A stretch of 12,326 bases of DNA from Bacteroidales bacterium (lineage in GTDB: Bacteria > Bacteroidota > Bacteroidia > Bacteroidales > UBA12077): the NCBI GenBank assembly GCA_030156305.1, contig JASGMZ010000070.1:1-12326 (forward strand), in the 5' to 3' direction. A model generated the notes under the pieces. The model made no database searches. It was given only the letters and a program-made list of their open reading frames with translations, and was not told the DNA's origin. This document shows, piece after piece, positions 1 to 6,464 of the stretch. Position 1 is the stretch's first letter; every line of letters starts with the position of its first letter. Both the position numbers and the translations under genes were made by a program.

Positions 1-4
1 GAAA

Positions 5-33
5 CTTTGTGTTATACTTTGAGTGACTTAGTG
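5..33. repeat. Three degenerate CTTTGTG short direct repeats
   Basis: CTTTGTG (5-11), CTTTGAG (17-23) and CTTAGTG (27-33) are near-copies spaced 12 and 10 bp apart. The array may continue beyond the left window edge. From memory, similar CTTTGTG-type strings recur between genes in Bacteroidota genomes, but I could not check that here. Confidence 0.5.
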
Positions 34-95
34 TTACAAATAAAAACTTAACTAACTTACGGATTTTAGGATATATATAAGTGTTTAGGTTTAAT

Positions 96-198
96 AAATA
101 TCAAATATCGAATATCGAATGAAAAAGTTAAGTCAACAAAATAGTACGGTTACAAAGAAAAAATAACATTGATATTTTTTATTTGATATTCGATATTT
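96..198. repeat. Inverted clusters of an AATATCR heptamer
   Basis: The left cluster reads AAATATC (96-102), AAATATC (103-109), GAATATC (110-116), GAAT. The right cluster holds the inverted form: GATATTT (171-177), GATATTC (185-191), GATATTT (192-198). Positions 103-120 pair with 181-198 at 17 of 18 bases, giving a possible stem around a loop of about 60 nt. The loop has no evident gene. This resembles a dispersed intergenic repeat, or a small non-autonomous element, more than a terminator, because the stem is almost pure AT and no T-run follows. Confidence 0.6.
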
Positions 199-212
199 AT
201 CATTTAATTATA

Positions 213-332
213 TTGGCTCTATTAAAACAAAAATACCTGGAATGCCCAGCATTGGAATCATAATGTAGTGAATTTTTCATATTTTTGAGAATAACAAATT
301 TTTTTAACATCAACTTTATTAAATAGAGCCAA
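213..332. repeat. 120-bp MITE-like segment with TTGGCTCTATT inverted ends
   Basis: The left end TTGGCTCTATT (213-223) is matched perfectly by its reverse complement AATAGAGCCAA (322-332), and the next few bases match partly. The interior has no open reading frame; it holds a direct repeat of TGGAAT (238-243 and 253-258). Terminal inverted repeats around a short non-coding core fit a miniature inverted-repeat element or the remains of an insertion sequence. No convincing target-site duplication is visible, so the assignment is tentative and no IS family is named. Confidence 0.4.
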
Positions 333-347
333 ACTTTTAAAATCTTT

Positions 348-1397
348 TTACTCTATTTCCCGGCCAGATGTATATTTACGCCATTTCTCAATCACCAGCG
401 TCATATCTTGTGGTAATTCTGAGTTAAACAGCATAAATTCTTTGGTTTGAGGGTGGGTAAATCCCAGTGTTTTTGCATGTAGGGCTTGTCTTGGTAATAT
501 CTTAAAACAGTTTTGAACAAACTGTTTGTATTTTGTGAATGTTGTTCCTTTTAGAATTTTTTCACCACCATATTCAAAATCATTAAACAAGGGATGCCCT
601 ATATATTGAAAATGAACCCGAATTTGGTGTGTACGTCCGGTTTCGAGCTTGCATTCTACAAGGGTTACATATCCCAACTCTTCAATAACTTTGTAATGCG
701 TGATTGCTTCTTTGCCTTGTTCTCCATTTGGAAATACTTGCATAATTTTACGGTTGTGTATATTGCGGCCAATATTTCCTTTAATTGTACCCTCTTTTTG
801 TTTAAATGAACCCCAGACTAGAGCTATATACCTTCGTTCTGTTGTTTTTTCGAAAAATTGTTTTGCCAGCTTATTCATTGCCTGTTCAGTTTTAGCAATT
901 ACCAGCAAACCGGAAGTGTTTTTGTCAATACGATGTACCAGTCCTGGGCGTAAATCGCCTGTTTTGAAAAGGGGTAAATCTTTTAAATGGTACATTAAAG
1001 CATTTACTAATGTCCCTGAATAGTGCCCATATGAAGGATGGACAACCATTCCCGGTTTTTTGTTGACTATAATTAGCTGATCGTCTTCGTAAACAATATG
1101 TAAAGGAATATTTTCAGGAATAATTTCAATTTCTTTTGGTGGGTAAGCCATAACAATTGATATTATATCGCCAGGCTTAACTTTATAATTTGATTTTACG
1201 GCTTGATTATTTACTAAAATGTTCTCAGCTTCGGCAGCGCTTTGTATTTTGCTTCTTGAGGCATTCTCAATTCTGTTTACCAGGAACTTATCTATCCTAA
1301 GCGGTTTTTGTCCGGGATCAGCTTCAAACCTGAAATGTTCGTATAATTCCTGCTCTTCGTTATCATTAAATTCTTTTTCCTCAATATCTTCTTTCAT
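348..1397 (-). CDS. rluD: RluD/RluA-family 23S rRNA pseudouridine synthase
   Basis: This enzyme isomerises uridine to pseudouridine in RNA. The RluD branch acts on the helix 69 loop of 23S rRNA during large-subunit assembly. The 349-residue protein starts with an acidic tail of about 25 residues, then an S4 RNA-binding domain (about residues 33-80), then the catalytic domain. The signature HRIDKNTSG (155-163) holds the catalytic aspartate D158. Later family blocks include ETGRTHQIRVH and GHPLFND. Length fits the S4-containing RluD type. The ATG at 1397 is the natural start and lies 12 bp after the stop of the upstream T9SS gene, so this is the last gene of the three-gene leftward operon. The RluA-family assignment is very secure. 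The exact target uridines, and so the choice of RluD over a paralogue, rest on family inference. Confidence 0.93.
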   Translation of the reverse strand: MKEDIEEKEFNDNEEQELYEHFRFEADPGQKPLRIDKFLVNRIENASRSKIQSAAEAENILVNNQAVKSNYKVKPGDIISIVMAYPPKEIEIIPENIPLHIVYEDDQLIIVNKKPGMVVHPSYGHYSGTLVNALMYHLKDLPLFKTGDLRPGLVHRIDKNTSGLLVIAKTEQAMNKLAKQFFEKTTERRYIALVWGSFKQKEGTIKGNIGRNIHNRKIMQVFPNGEQGKEAITHYKVIEELGYVTLVECKLETGRTHQIRVHFQYIGHPLFNDFEYGGEKILKGTTFTKYKQFVQNCFKILPRQALHAKTLGFTHPQTKEFMLFNSELPQDMTLVIEKWRKYTSGREIE

Positions 1398-1409
1398 AAT
1401 CCTTGTTGG

Positions 1410-3371
1410 TTAATGAATAACGATAAATTTTTTGGTAGCGGTTTGGTGTTCTGAAGAAACTCTGATAAAATAAAATCCGGGGTTTAATTGAGAAATATTG
1501 ATTGCATTTTCATCATACCAATCGTCAATATATATTCTGCCATAAGAATCAAAAATCGTATATCTATACTTAGAATATGGATCGGGCAGTTTTAGATGTA
1601 ACTTATCTTTTGCTGGGTTTGGGTAAATCGTAAAATTTAAGGATGTTGCATTATATGTTGGTTTTGAGGATGTGGCCACATTTAATGCGTGTCCAAACAT
1701 AGGCCTAATCATTAATGTCCCTTCCCATTGAGATTGTTTCCAGTTCCCGGAAAGTTTATAAAATAATTTATCGTTGTTTATTCGGTTTACATCAAAACCT
1801 ACATTAAGCATTTCGGTTGTACTAATTTTTTGCCATCCGATATAAAACGAGTTTTCTAAAATTAATGTAGTATCTAATATAAAACTGGTAAATTTATTTA
1901 AGCTGTCCTGATCAACGGGTTTTACATCTTCCTGTCTGTAAATAACTGATCCCGGTTGGTTATTATTCTCGTTCCAAACTATTAGCGTAAAATAATTTTG
2001 GTTGGCTTGGTTTAAGGTTTGATTAAAATATATCTGAATTCCTCTAAGCGTATCTTTTTTATACGTATTAAATCGCATTGCTACCATTGCTAGCTCACTT
2101 CCTTCGCCATAAAGCCCATATCCATTTTCGGCAGATCCGTCATCGAACGCATAATAATTAAAGAATTTTTGATGGAAAAGAGTTGTATCGTTCCATCGGT
2201 AGGATTCTCGGGCAGCAAGTGTATCGGTAACCATGTAACTACGAATTTCGAACAAGGCAGAATCGTTTTCGGGGGTATATGGAAAAATATAATCGATAAA
2301 CCTTTTATACTTTTCTGTTGTAAATGGGTTAATATTTGCACCGGTACCTCCTGTAAATTCTTCTGTTCCCGTAAATCCCATTATATCTTCAATTTCAAAT
2401 TCACGGCTTATATTCCAAACCTGATCACCAATATTTCTATAGGTTATAGAGATTGAATCTTCCATTTCGTAAGCACTTGCCCGGGTAAAATGAGTCCATG
2501 GAATAGATTCATAATTTTTTAATAATGACTCCATGGGTTTTATAAAAGCAATATCATTTATAATGGTATCATTGATGTTCCTATCTTTATCCAATTGGAT
2601 AAAATCAATATGCCAGTGGTCGGAATTGCTTGTTTTGCTTTCAAGGTCGCTATTGGTGCTAAAAGATGCATAGTTTCTAAACCTAAATTGAAACGATTCT
2701 TTTAAAAATTTTTCTTCTTGTACCGGAAGAATAACCTGAAAGAAATTTTTTTTCAAATCGGTGAGTGTATCACCGTAATGAATTTTATCACTGTTATTAT
2801 AGCTGTAATATTCAATTAACATGGAGTCCTTGGCATTAAAAGTAGTATGCCAGGCTTTGTGCCAGGTTTGATCTTCCGGAGCGTAAAACTCAAGCAAAAG
2901 GGTGTCTTGGGGTTCGGGAGTATCACCCAATCCTCCCGGTTGATAATAAAAGCTAAGGAAAATGCTGTTATCGCCGGGGTAATTTAAATTTATGTTTTGT
3001 GATGATAAAGTATCTGCGGCAAACTGTAAGTTTTCCGCACCAGGATATAGGCTTCCGTTGTAGCTTACCGCATCTAAGGTAACCACGCCAAAGGAAATTG
3101 GATTTATTGCATAGGTTGTATTAACAAAAGCGTAATGGTCAATCCATAATGAAGAATCGGGAAATATGGTTGGTTTGGAAAAATCATCCAAAAAAGGAAG
3201 TTCGAGGATTCCCTTTGAGTGTTTTGTTTGTACAGGATATTTTTTTTGTTTAAGGTGATTTTTTATTACTGGATTTATTTCCAAAGGTACTACAGTTTCC
3301 TGTGCATAAAGGAAAAGTGGCGCCAAAAATAGAAGGCTGGAAATTATATATTTATAGAATCGTACCAACAA
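1410..3371 (-). CDS. Secreted protein with T9SS type A C-terminal sorting domain
   Basis: A 653-residue exported protein of unknown function. The N-terminus has a positive stretch, a hydrophobic core (SSLLFLAPLFL) and a likely cleavage site after YAQ near residue 23, so it enters the Sec pathway. The C-terminal 74 residues are a typical type A T9SS sorting domain: YPNPAKDKL (583 on), a central FDSYGR block, then LNPGFYFIRV and a final KKFIVIH. Such domains direct passage through the type IX secretion system and usually attachment to, or release from, the cell surface. The middle is beta-rich and aromatic-rich with no enzyme motif I can name. No in-frame ATG exists near the 5' end; translation probably starts at TTG 3371 or the adjacent TTG 3368, 9 bp after the PASTA gene stop. 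Its place between an envelope gene and rluD suggests a conserved surface role, but that is inference. Confidence 0.85.
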   Translation of the reverse strand: MLVRFYKYIISSLLFLAPLFLYAQETVVPLEINPVIKNHLKQKKYPVQTKHSKGILELPFLDDFSKPTIFPDSSLWIDHYAFVNTTYAINPISFGVVTLDAVSYNGSLYPGAENLQFAADTLSSQNINLNYPGDNSIFLSFYYQPGGLGDTPEPQDTLLLEFYAPEDQTWHKAWHTTFNAKDSMLIEYYSYNNSDKIHYGDTLTDLKKNFFQVILPVQEEKFLKESFQFRFRNYASFSTNSDLESKTSNSDHWHIDFIQLDKDRNINDTIINDIAFIKPMESLLKNYESIPWTHFTRASAYEMEDSISITYRNIGDQVWNISREFEIEDIMGFTGTEEFTGGTGANINPFTTEKYKRFIDYIFPYTPENDSALFEIRSYMVTDTLAARESYRWNDTTLFHQKFFNYYAFDDGSAENGYGLYGEGSELAMVAMRFNTYKKDTLRGIQIYFNQTLNQANQNYFTLIVWNENNNQPGSVIYRQEDVKPVDQDSLNKFTSFILDTTLILENSFYIGWQKISTTEMLNVGFDVNRINNDKLFYKLSGNWKQSQWEGTLMIRPMFGHALNVATSSKPTYNATSLNFTIYPNPAKDKLHLKLPDPYSKYRYTIFDSYGRIYIDDWYDENAINISQLNPGFYFIRVSSEHQTATKKFIVIH

Positions 3372-3380
3372 GTAATAAAT

Positions 3381-4193
3381 TTAGTCATTTAATAATAATG
3401 TATCAGGTTCAGCAAATCGTAATGGATCAACACTTAGCCAAAGATCAACTGTTGAACCTAGCCGTATTTGTTTGTTTTCTTTGTAAACAGGATATTGTCT
3501 CCATACTTTAGCCTGAGCAGTATCAACCGCTTCTACAACTGAAGTGTCGTAGATTATGGCCCCAACATTTAATGCTGCTCTTAATAAACGATCTTTTGCT
3601 TCCATTAGTGTGTACTCACGAAGATCAGGAAGCGTTGTTTTTTCGTTGCTTAATCCTTTTCCTAATACTAAATCGATTTTTGAGCCTTTAGGAATCAATA
3701 CTCCCGGTTTAATTTCTTCTCCATTAAAACGTTGCTTTAGTACATTGTTAACAGCAATATCAGGAACATGAATTAATTTACCGATTTCTAATCCAACATT
3801 TTTTAAGACCGCTTTTGCTTGTCGGTGCGAAACGCCAACTACATTTGGCATTTTTACTTTTTCAGGATTAAAAGCATTCAGGGTAATAAATATTCGTCTG
3901 CCTTTTTTTACATTAAAACCAGGTTCTGGATTTTGCTCAATCACAGTGCCTTTGGGCATATCGTGATTATAAACAGAGTCAATAAATTCGATATTTAAGT
4001 TATTTTGTTCTGCTTTTTTATATACTTCTTCTTTTGTAAGCCCTCTAAAATCGGGTACTGGGATTTTTTGTCCATGATGTGTATATATCCGTAAGAATAA
4101 GAAAATTATAAAAATTAGCCCGGCTGCTATTAGTATGGCATAAAGCAAATTTTTTAAAAAAACTTTGCTTTTTAAAAATTGTAATAATGTCAT
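3381..4193 (-). CDS. Membrane-anchored protein with three PASTA domains
   Basis: A 270-residue single-pass membrane protein. A short cytoplasmic N-terminus precedes one hydrophobic helix (about residues 15-36). Three PASTA domains follow outside the membrane, at about 43-107, 112-179 and 186-256. Each shows the family pattern: a P-D/N-[FVL] entry such as VPDFRGLTKEEV or MPNVVGVSHRQA, a Q-P/Q-x-P-x-G-x-x-V-KG-like turn, and a closing I-x-L-x-(L/V) strand. PASTA domains bind peptidoglycan fragments or beta-lactams in kinases and penicillin-binding proteins. Here there is no kinase or transpeptidase domain, so this is a stand-alone PASTA protein, a form common in Bacteroidota. It is the first gene of the PASTA > T9SS cargo > rluD operon. 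The start ATG at 4193 lies about 38 bp below a perfect -7 promoter element. A peptidoglycan-sensing or scaffolding role is inferred. Confidence 0.9.
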   Translation of the reverse strand: MTLLQFLKSKVFLKNLLYAILIAAGLIFIIFLFLRIYTHHGQKIPVPDFRGLTKEEVYKKAEQNNLNIEFIDSVYNHDMPKGTVIEQNPEPGFNVKKGRRIFITLNAFNPEKVKMPNVVGVSHRQAKAVLKNVGLEIGKLIHVPDIAVNNVLKQRFNGEEIKPGVLIPKGSKIDLVLGKGLSNEKTTLPDLREYTLMEAKDRLLRAALNVGAIIYDTSVVEAVDTAQAKVWRQYPVYKENKQIRLGSTVDLWLSVDPLRFAEPDTLLLND

Positions 4194-4235
4194 TCGTTTC
4201 AGATTATTAAAATAACAGTAATATTAACGTTGAGA

Positions 4236-4243
4236 CAAATATA
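4236..4243 (-). promoter_or_regulatory. Bacteroidota-type -7 element for the PASTA operon
   Basis: On the minus strand this reads TATATTTG, a perfect match to the TAnnTTTG -7 consensus of Bacteroidota housekeeping promoters. Transcription would begin near 4231, giving a leader of about 38 nt. No exact TTTG -33 box is present; the region at 4262-4267 reads TTTTAG. The spacer is filled by a 16-bp palindrome. Confidence 0.5.
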
Positions 4244-4245
4244 AA

Positions 4246-4261
4246 ATTATGCATGCATAAT
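4246..4261. promoter_or_regulatory. Perfect 16-bp palindrome upstream of the PASTA operon
   Basis: ATTATGCATGCATAAT is identical on both strands and occupies the spacer between the predicted -7 and -33 regions of the PASTA promoter. A dimeric repressor bound here would block RNA polymerase. Alternatively, read on the minus strand it is a 6-bp stem with a CATG loop followed by TTTAT, and it could act as a weak terminator for mqnE, which ends 17 bp upstream. The stem is AT-rich, so I favour an operator or chance over a strong terminator. Confidence 0.35.
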
Positions 4262-4278
4262 CTAAAATAAATTTTATG

Positions 4279-5394
4279 CTAATTATATTCTCGCAAGATT
4301 TTATAGTTTGTGTCTCTTTCAATCGGTTTTTTTCCTGCTTGTTTAATGAGTTCTATAATTTCCAGTGATGTCATCGTAGGTTTTTGTTCTTTAGCTCCTG
4401 CCATTGAGTAAATTTTTGTGGAATCGTCAATGGTCCCGTCAATATCATCAACACCAAACGAAAGGGTTATTTGGGAGGTTTCTTTTCCCAACATTGGCCA
4501 ATATGCTTTTAGGTGAGTAAAGTTATCAAGAAAAATTCTGGATACAGCAAAATTTTTCAGATCTTCGAGCGTATTTACTTCTCCAATAGAGGTTAGTGGA
4601 TTGTTTGCTTTTTTATATTTTAACGGAATAAACGTATTAAAACCATTGGTTTTATCTTGTAATTGTCTTAATTGATTTAAATGGTCAATGCGATGCTTAT
4701 AATTTTCGATATGTCCGTAAAGCATGGTTGCATTGGAAGGTATTCCAAGTTTATGTGCTATTTCGTGGATTTTTAACCATTGCTCAGCAGTGGATTTTTT
4801 ATGACATACTTGTTTGCGAATTTCAGGGTTAAAGATTTCTGCTCCACCGCCTGGAATGCTATCTAAACCAAAATCTTTTAATTGTTTAAGCCCTTCTTCT
4901 GGCTCCAAATGTGCTTTTCTGATCATAAATTCAAGTTCAACAGCAGTAAAAGCTTTGATATGGATTGTGGGAATAATATTTTTTATTTTCTGAATCATTT
5001 CCCCATAATAGTATAAATCGCGATGGGGATGAACACCACCCACGATATGCACTTCAGTAATATCAGAATTTTTGTATAGTTCTATTATTTTTAAAATATC
5101 ATCGATAGAATATTCCCAGCTCCCTTCCTGATTTACTTTTCGGTGATATGAGCAAAACTTACAATCGTAAATACAGATATTCGTTGGCTCGATATGTATA
5201 TTTTTATTAAAATATACTCGGTTATTATTTTTTTTCTGATTAATATAATCGGCCAAAATCCCTAAAACGCCTAAATCGAAATTATAAAGTTCTAAACCTT
5301 CATTAGTGTTAAGCCTTTCGTTTGAGATTATTTTATCAATAATCGCTTTTTGTTTGGCCGTTAAATGATCTGATACTTTTAAAAAATTAATCAA
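4279..5394 (-). CDS. mqnE: Aminofutalosine synthase, radical SAM, menaquinone pathway
   Basis: MqnE joins 3-enolpyruvyl-benzoate derived from chorismate to S-adenosylmethionine, giving aminofutalosine, an early step of the futalosine route to menaquinone. The 371-residue protein has the radical SAM cluster motif CIYDCKFC (C74, C78, C81) for a 4Fe-4S cluster. It is preceded by the family block NIHIEPTN and followed by VGGVHP (118-123), HIKAFTAVELEF, GGGAEIFNPEIR (182 on) and MLYGHIE. The HIKAFTAVE and GGGAEIF blocks favour MqnE over the cyclase MqnC and over CofH. No in-frame ATG occurs before the next upstream stop or within the first 100 codons, so translation most likely begins at TTG 5394. 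No other mqn gene is nearby, consistent with a dispersed pathway. No clear promoter consensus was found. Its presence implies menaquinone-based respiration. Confidence 0.9.
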   Translation of the reverse strand: MINFLKVSDHLTAKQKAIIDKIISNERLNTNEGLELYNFDLGVLGILADYINQKKNNNRVYFNKNIHIEPTNICIYDCKFCSYHRKVNQEGSWEYSIDDILKIIELYKNSDITEVHIVGGVHPHRDLYYYGEMIQKIKNIIPTIHIKAFTAVELEFMIRKAHLEPEEGLKQLKDFGLDSIPGGGAEIFNPEIRKQVCHKKSTAEQWLKIHEIAHKLGIPSNATMLYGHIENYKHRIDHLNQLRQLQDKTNGFNTFIPLKYKKANNPLTSIGEVNTLEDLKNFAVSRIFLDNFTHLKAYWPMLGKETSQITLSFGVDDIDGTIDDSTKIYSMAGAKEQKPTMTSLEIIELIKQAGKKPIERDTNYKILREYN

Positions 5395-5588
5395 AACTGT
5401 TAAAAATTTTGGATGTAAAATTAGCGTTTTTATTTTCTTGTTTGTTATAACCCAAAAAATGAATTATTGTTTATCTATAGAACGAGGTTATTTTGGAATG
5501 ATTGGGCATTATAAAGTATAGGCAATAAAAAAAGTAAAGGCAAAATTAATGATTGCCTTTACTTTAAAATTTTATATGAGAGATAATA
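5395..5588. other. Intergenic region between rpmH and mqnE
   Basis: This 194-bp gap holds the rpmH terminator (5523-5565) on its right side and should hold the mqnE promoter on its left. No perfect TAnnTTTG element for mqnE is present; the closest is TAATTTTA at 5416-5423 on the minus strand (7 of 8 informative positions aside), which lacks a -33 partner. Nothing else is visible. Confidence 0.5.
5523..5565 (-). terminator. Strong intrinsic terminator downstream of rpmH
   Basis: AAAGTAAAGGCAA (5531-5543) and TTGCCTTTACTTT (5553-5565) form a perfect 13-bp stem around a 9-nt loop. On the minus strand the hairpin runs straight into a T-run (5533-5527), the standard form of a Rho-independent terminator. 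It starts 23 bp after the rpmH stop codon and should separate rpmH from mqnE. Confidence 0.9.
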
Positions 5589-5747
5589 TTATTTTCTGGA
5601 ATTATACTCGTCAGAAACGGTAAGTTTCTTTCTTCCTTTTTTTCTTCTTGAAGCTAATACTTTTCGTCCATTGGCAGAAGCCATTCGGTTTCTGAACCCA
5701 TGCTTATTCTTTCTCTTCGTGTTCGATGGTTGAAATGTTCTTTTCAT
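5589..5747 (-). CDS. rpmH: 50S ribosomal protein L34
   Basis: A short gene of 52 codons plus stop. The translation begins MKRTFQPSNTKRKNKHGF and continues with RNRMASANGRKVLASRRKKG, a close match to the L34 family: the MKRTFQPS start, the HGFR core and the RMA-x-x-x-GR-x-VL-x-x-RR-x-KGR block. About 40% of residues are Arg or Lys, as expected for a protein buried in 23S rRNA. The extension KKLTVSDEY after the core is typical of Bacteroidota L34. It follows rsmG by 81 bp but has its own promoter and a strong terminator, so it probably forms a highly expressed single-gene unit. rnpA, its usual neighbour in many bacteria, is not next to it. Confidence 0.97.
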   Translation of the reverse strand: MKRTFQPSNTKRKNKHGFRNRMASANGRKVLASRRKKGRKKLTVSDEYNSRK

Positions 5748-5791
5748 CTCAAAATATTTTAATAATGGTTTTAATTTTTCTTTTGGAGTTG

Positions 5792-5821
5792 CAAAAGTAA
5801 TGTTTTTTTCTTTCCTGCAAA
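5792..5821 (-). promoter_or_regulatory. rpmH promoter (-33 TTTG, -7 TACTTTTG)
   Basis: On the minus strand TTTG (5821-5818) is followed after 18 bp by TACTTTTG (5799-5792), a perfect TAnnTTTG -7 element with acceptable spacing for the Bacteroidota housekeeping promoter. Transcription would start near 5787, giving a leader of about 40 nt before the ATG at 5747. The promoter sits wholly in the gap after rsmG. Confidence 0.75.
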
Positions 5822-5828
5822 AAGAAAT

Positions 5829-6455
5829 CTAAAATTTAATTGGGAGGTATACAATTTTTTTTGTTTCAAAAAATGGTTCATCAAAATACTGATTGATATG
5901 GAAGACTTTTACTGCCGGTTTAAATTTTTTAATTTCGTTGGTTAAGTCGCCTCCTTTTAAATAAATAATTCCATTAGGTAATTCGTTTTTTAAATTTTCG
6001 TTTATTTTATCCCTTACCCAATTGTAAAATACCGGTAATGATGTTACGGCGCGGCTAACAACAAAATCATATTTTGATTTTAGTTTTTCTGCCCGAATTT
6101 GTTCTGCATAGCAATTTTTTAATTCGATGGAATGGGCAATTTCATTTACTACATAAATTTTTTTGGCAATTGAATCTACGAGATGGAAATGGCAATTTGG
6201 GAAAAGTATTGCAAGTGGAATGCCAGGGAAACCTCCACCTGTGCCAACATCTAATATTTGGGTATTGGGTGTGAAATCTATGATTTTAGCAATTGCCAAT
6301 GAATGTAAAATGTGTTTTTCATACAGATAATTAATATCTTTTCTTGAAATCACATTTATCTTACTGTTCCAATGTATATAAAGATTTTGCAGTAATTCAA
6401 GCTGTTTATATTGATTTTCGGTTAAAGCAGGAAAATACTTTTGGATAATTTCCAT
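5829..6455 (-). CDS. rsmG: 16S rRNA (guanine527-N7)-methyltransferase
   Basis: RsmG (GidB) transfers a methyl group from S-adenosylmethionine to N7 of G527 in 16S rRNA, in the decoding-site region; loss in other bacteria gives low-level streptomycin resistance. The 208-residue protein has the usual length. Family blocks seen are WNSKINVISRKD (29-40), the SAM-binding loop DVGTGGGFPGIPLAI (69-83), the acidic ribose-binding region LVDS (92-95), and the SRAV block (134-137). The C-terminal part includes IIYLKGGD. The ATG at 6455 follows the sigma factor stop by 9 bp, so it is co-transcribed with the sigma factor and glycosyltransferase. It is not linked to mnmG here, unlike in many bacteria. Confidence 0.95.
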   Translation of the reverse strand: MEIIQKYFPALTENQYKQLELLQNLYIHWNSKINVISRKDINYLYEKHILHSLAIAKIIDFTPNTQILDVGTGGGFPGIPLAILFPNCHFHLVDSIAKKIYVVNEIAHSIELKNCYAEQIRAEKLKSKYDFVVSRAVTSLPVFYNWVRDKINENLKNELPNGIIYLKGGDLTNEIKKFKPAVKVFHINQYFDEPFFETKKIVYLPIKF

Positions 6456-6464
6456 GCGAATAAA

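Larger units (their letters stand above)
1..347. other. Repeat-rich, AT-rich intergenic region without genes
   Basis: No open reading frame with coding character lies here on either strand. The stretch holds three kinds of repeat, listed separately: CTTTGTG-like short direct repeats (5-33), inverted clusters of an AATATCR heptamer (96-198), and a 120-bp segment bounded by inverted copies of TTGGCTCTATT (213-332). The last ends about 15 bp beyond the stop codon of the pseudouridine synthase gene. No GC-rich hairpin with a T-run that could end the leftward operon is visible. The mix looks like accumulated intergenic repeats at the end of a transcription unit. Confidence 0.7.

Noticed and set aside
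594..1023. Plus-strand open frames inside the pseudouridine synthase gene, and similar frames opposite other genes
   Set aside because: They lie entirely opposite well-supported genes, have no family motifs, and their compositions look like antisense reading of coding sequence.
4264..4275. AAAATAAATTTT short inverted repeat as a terminator
   Set aside because: The arms are only AT pairs with a two-base loop, too weak to form a useful hairpin.
4279..5394. Assignment of the radical SAM protein as MqnC or CofH
   Set aside because: The HIKAFTAVE and GGGAEIF blocks and the overall length fit MqnE best, and no F420-pathway gene is nearby.
5395..5530. Origin-like region near rpmH and rsmG with DnaA boxes
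   Set aside because: No TTATCCACA box or cluster of near matches was found; TTATCTATA at 5471 is a single weak match.
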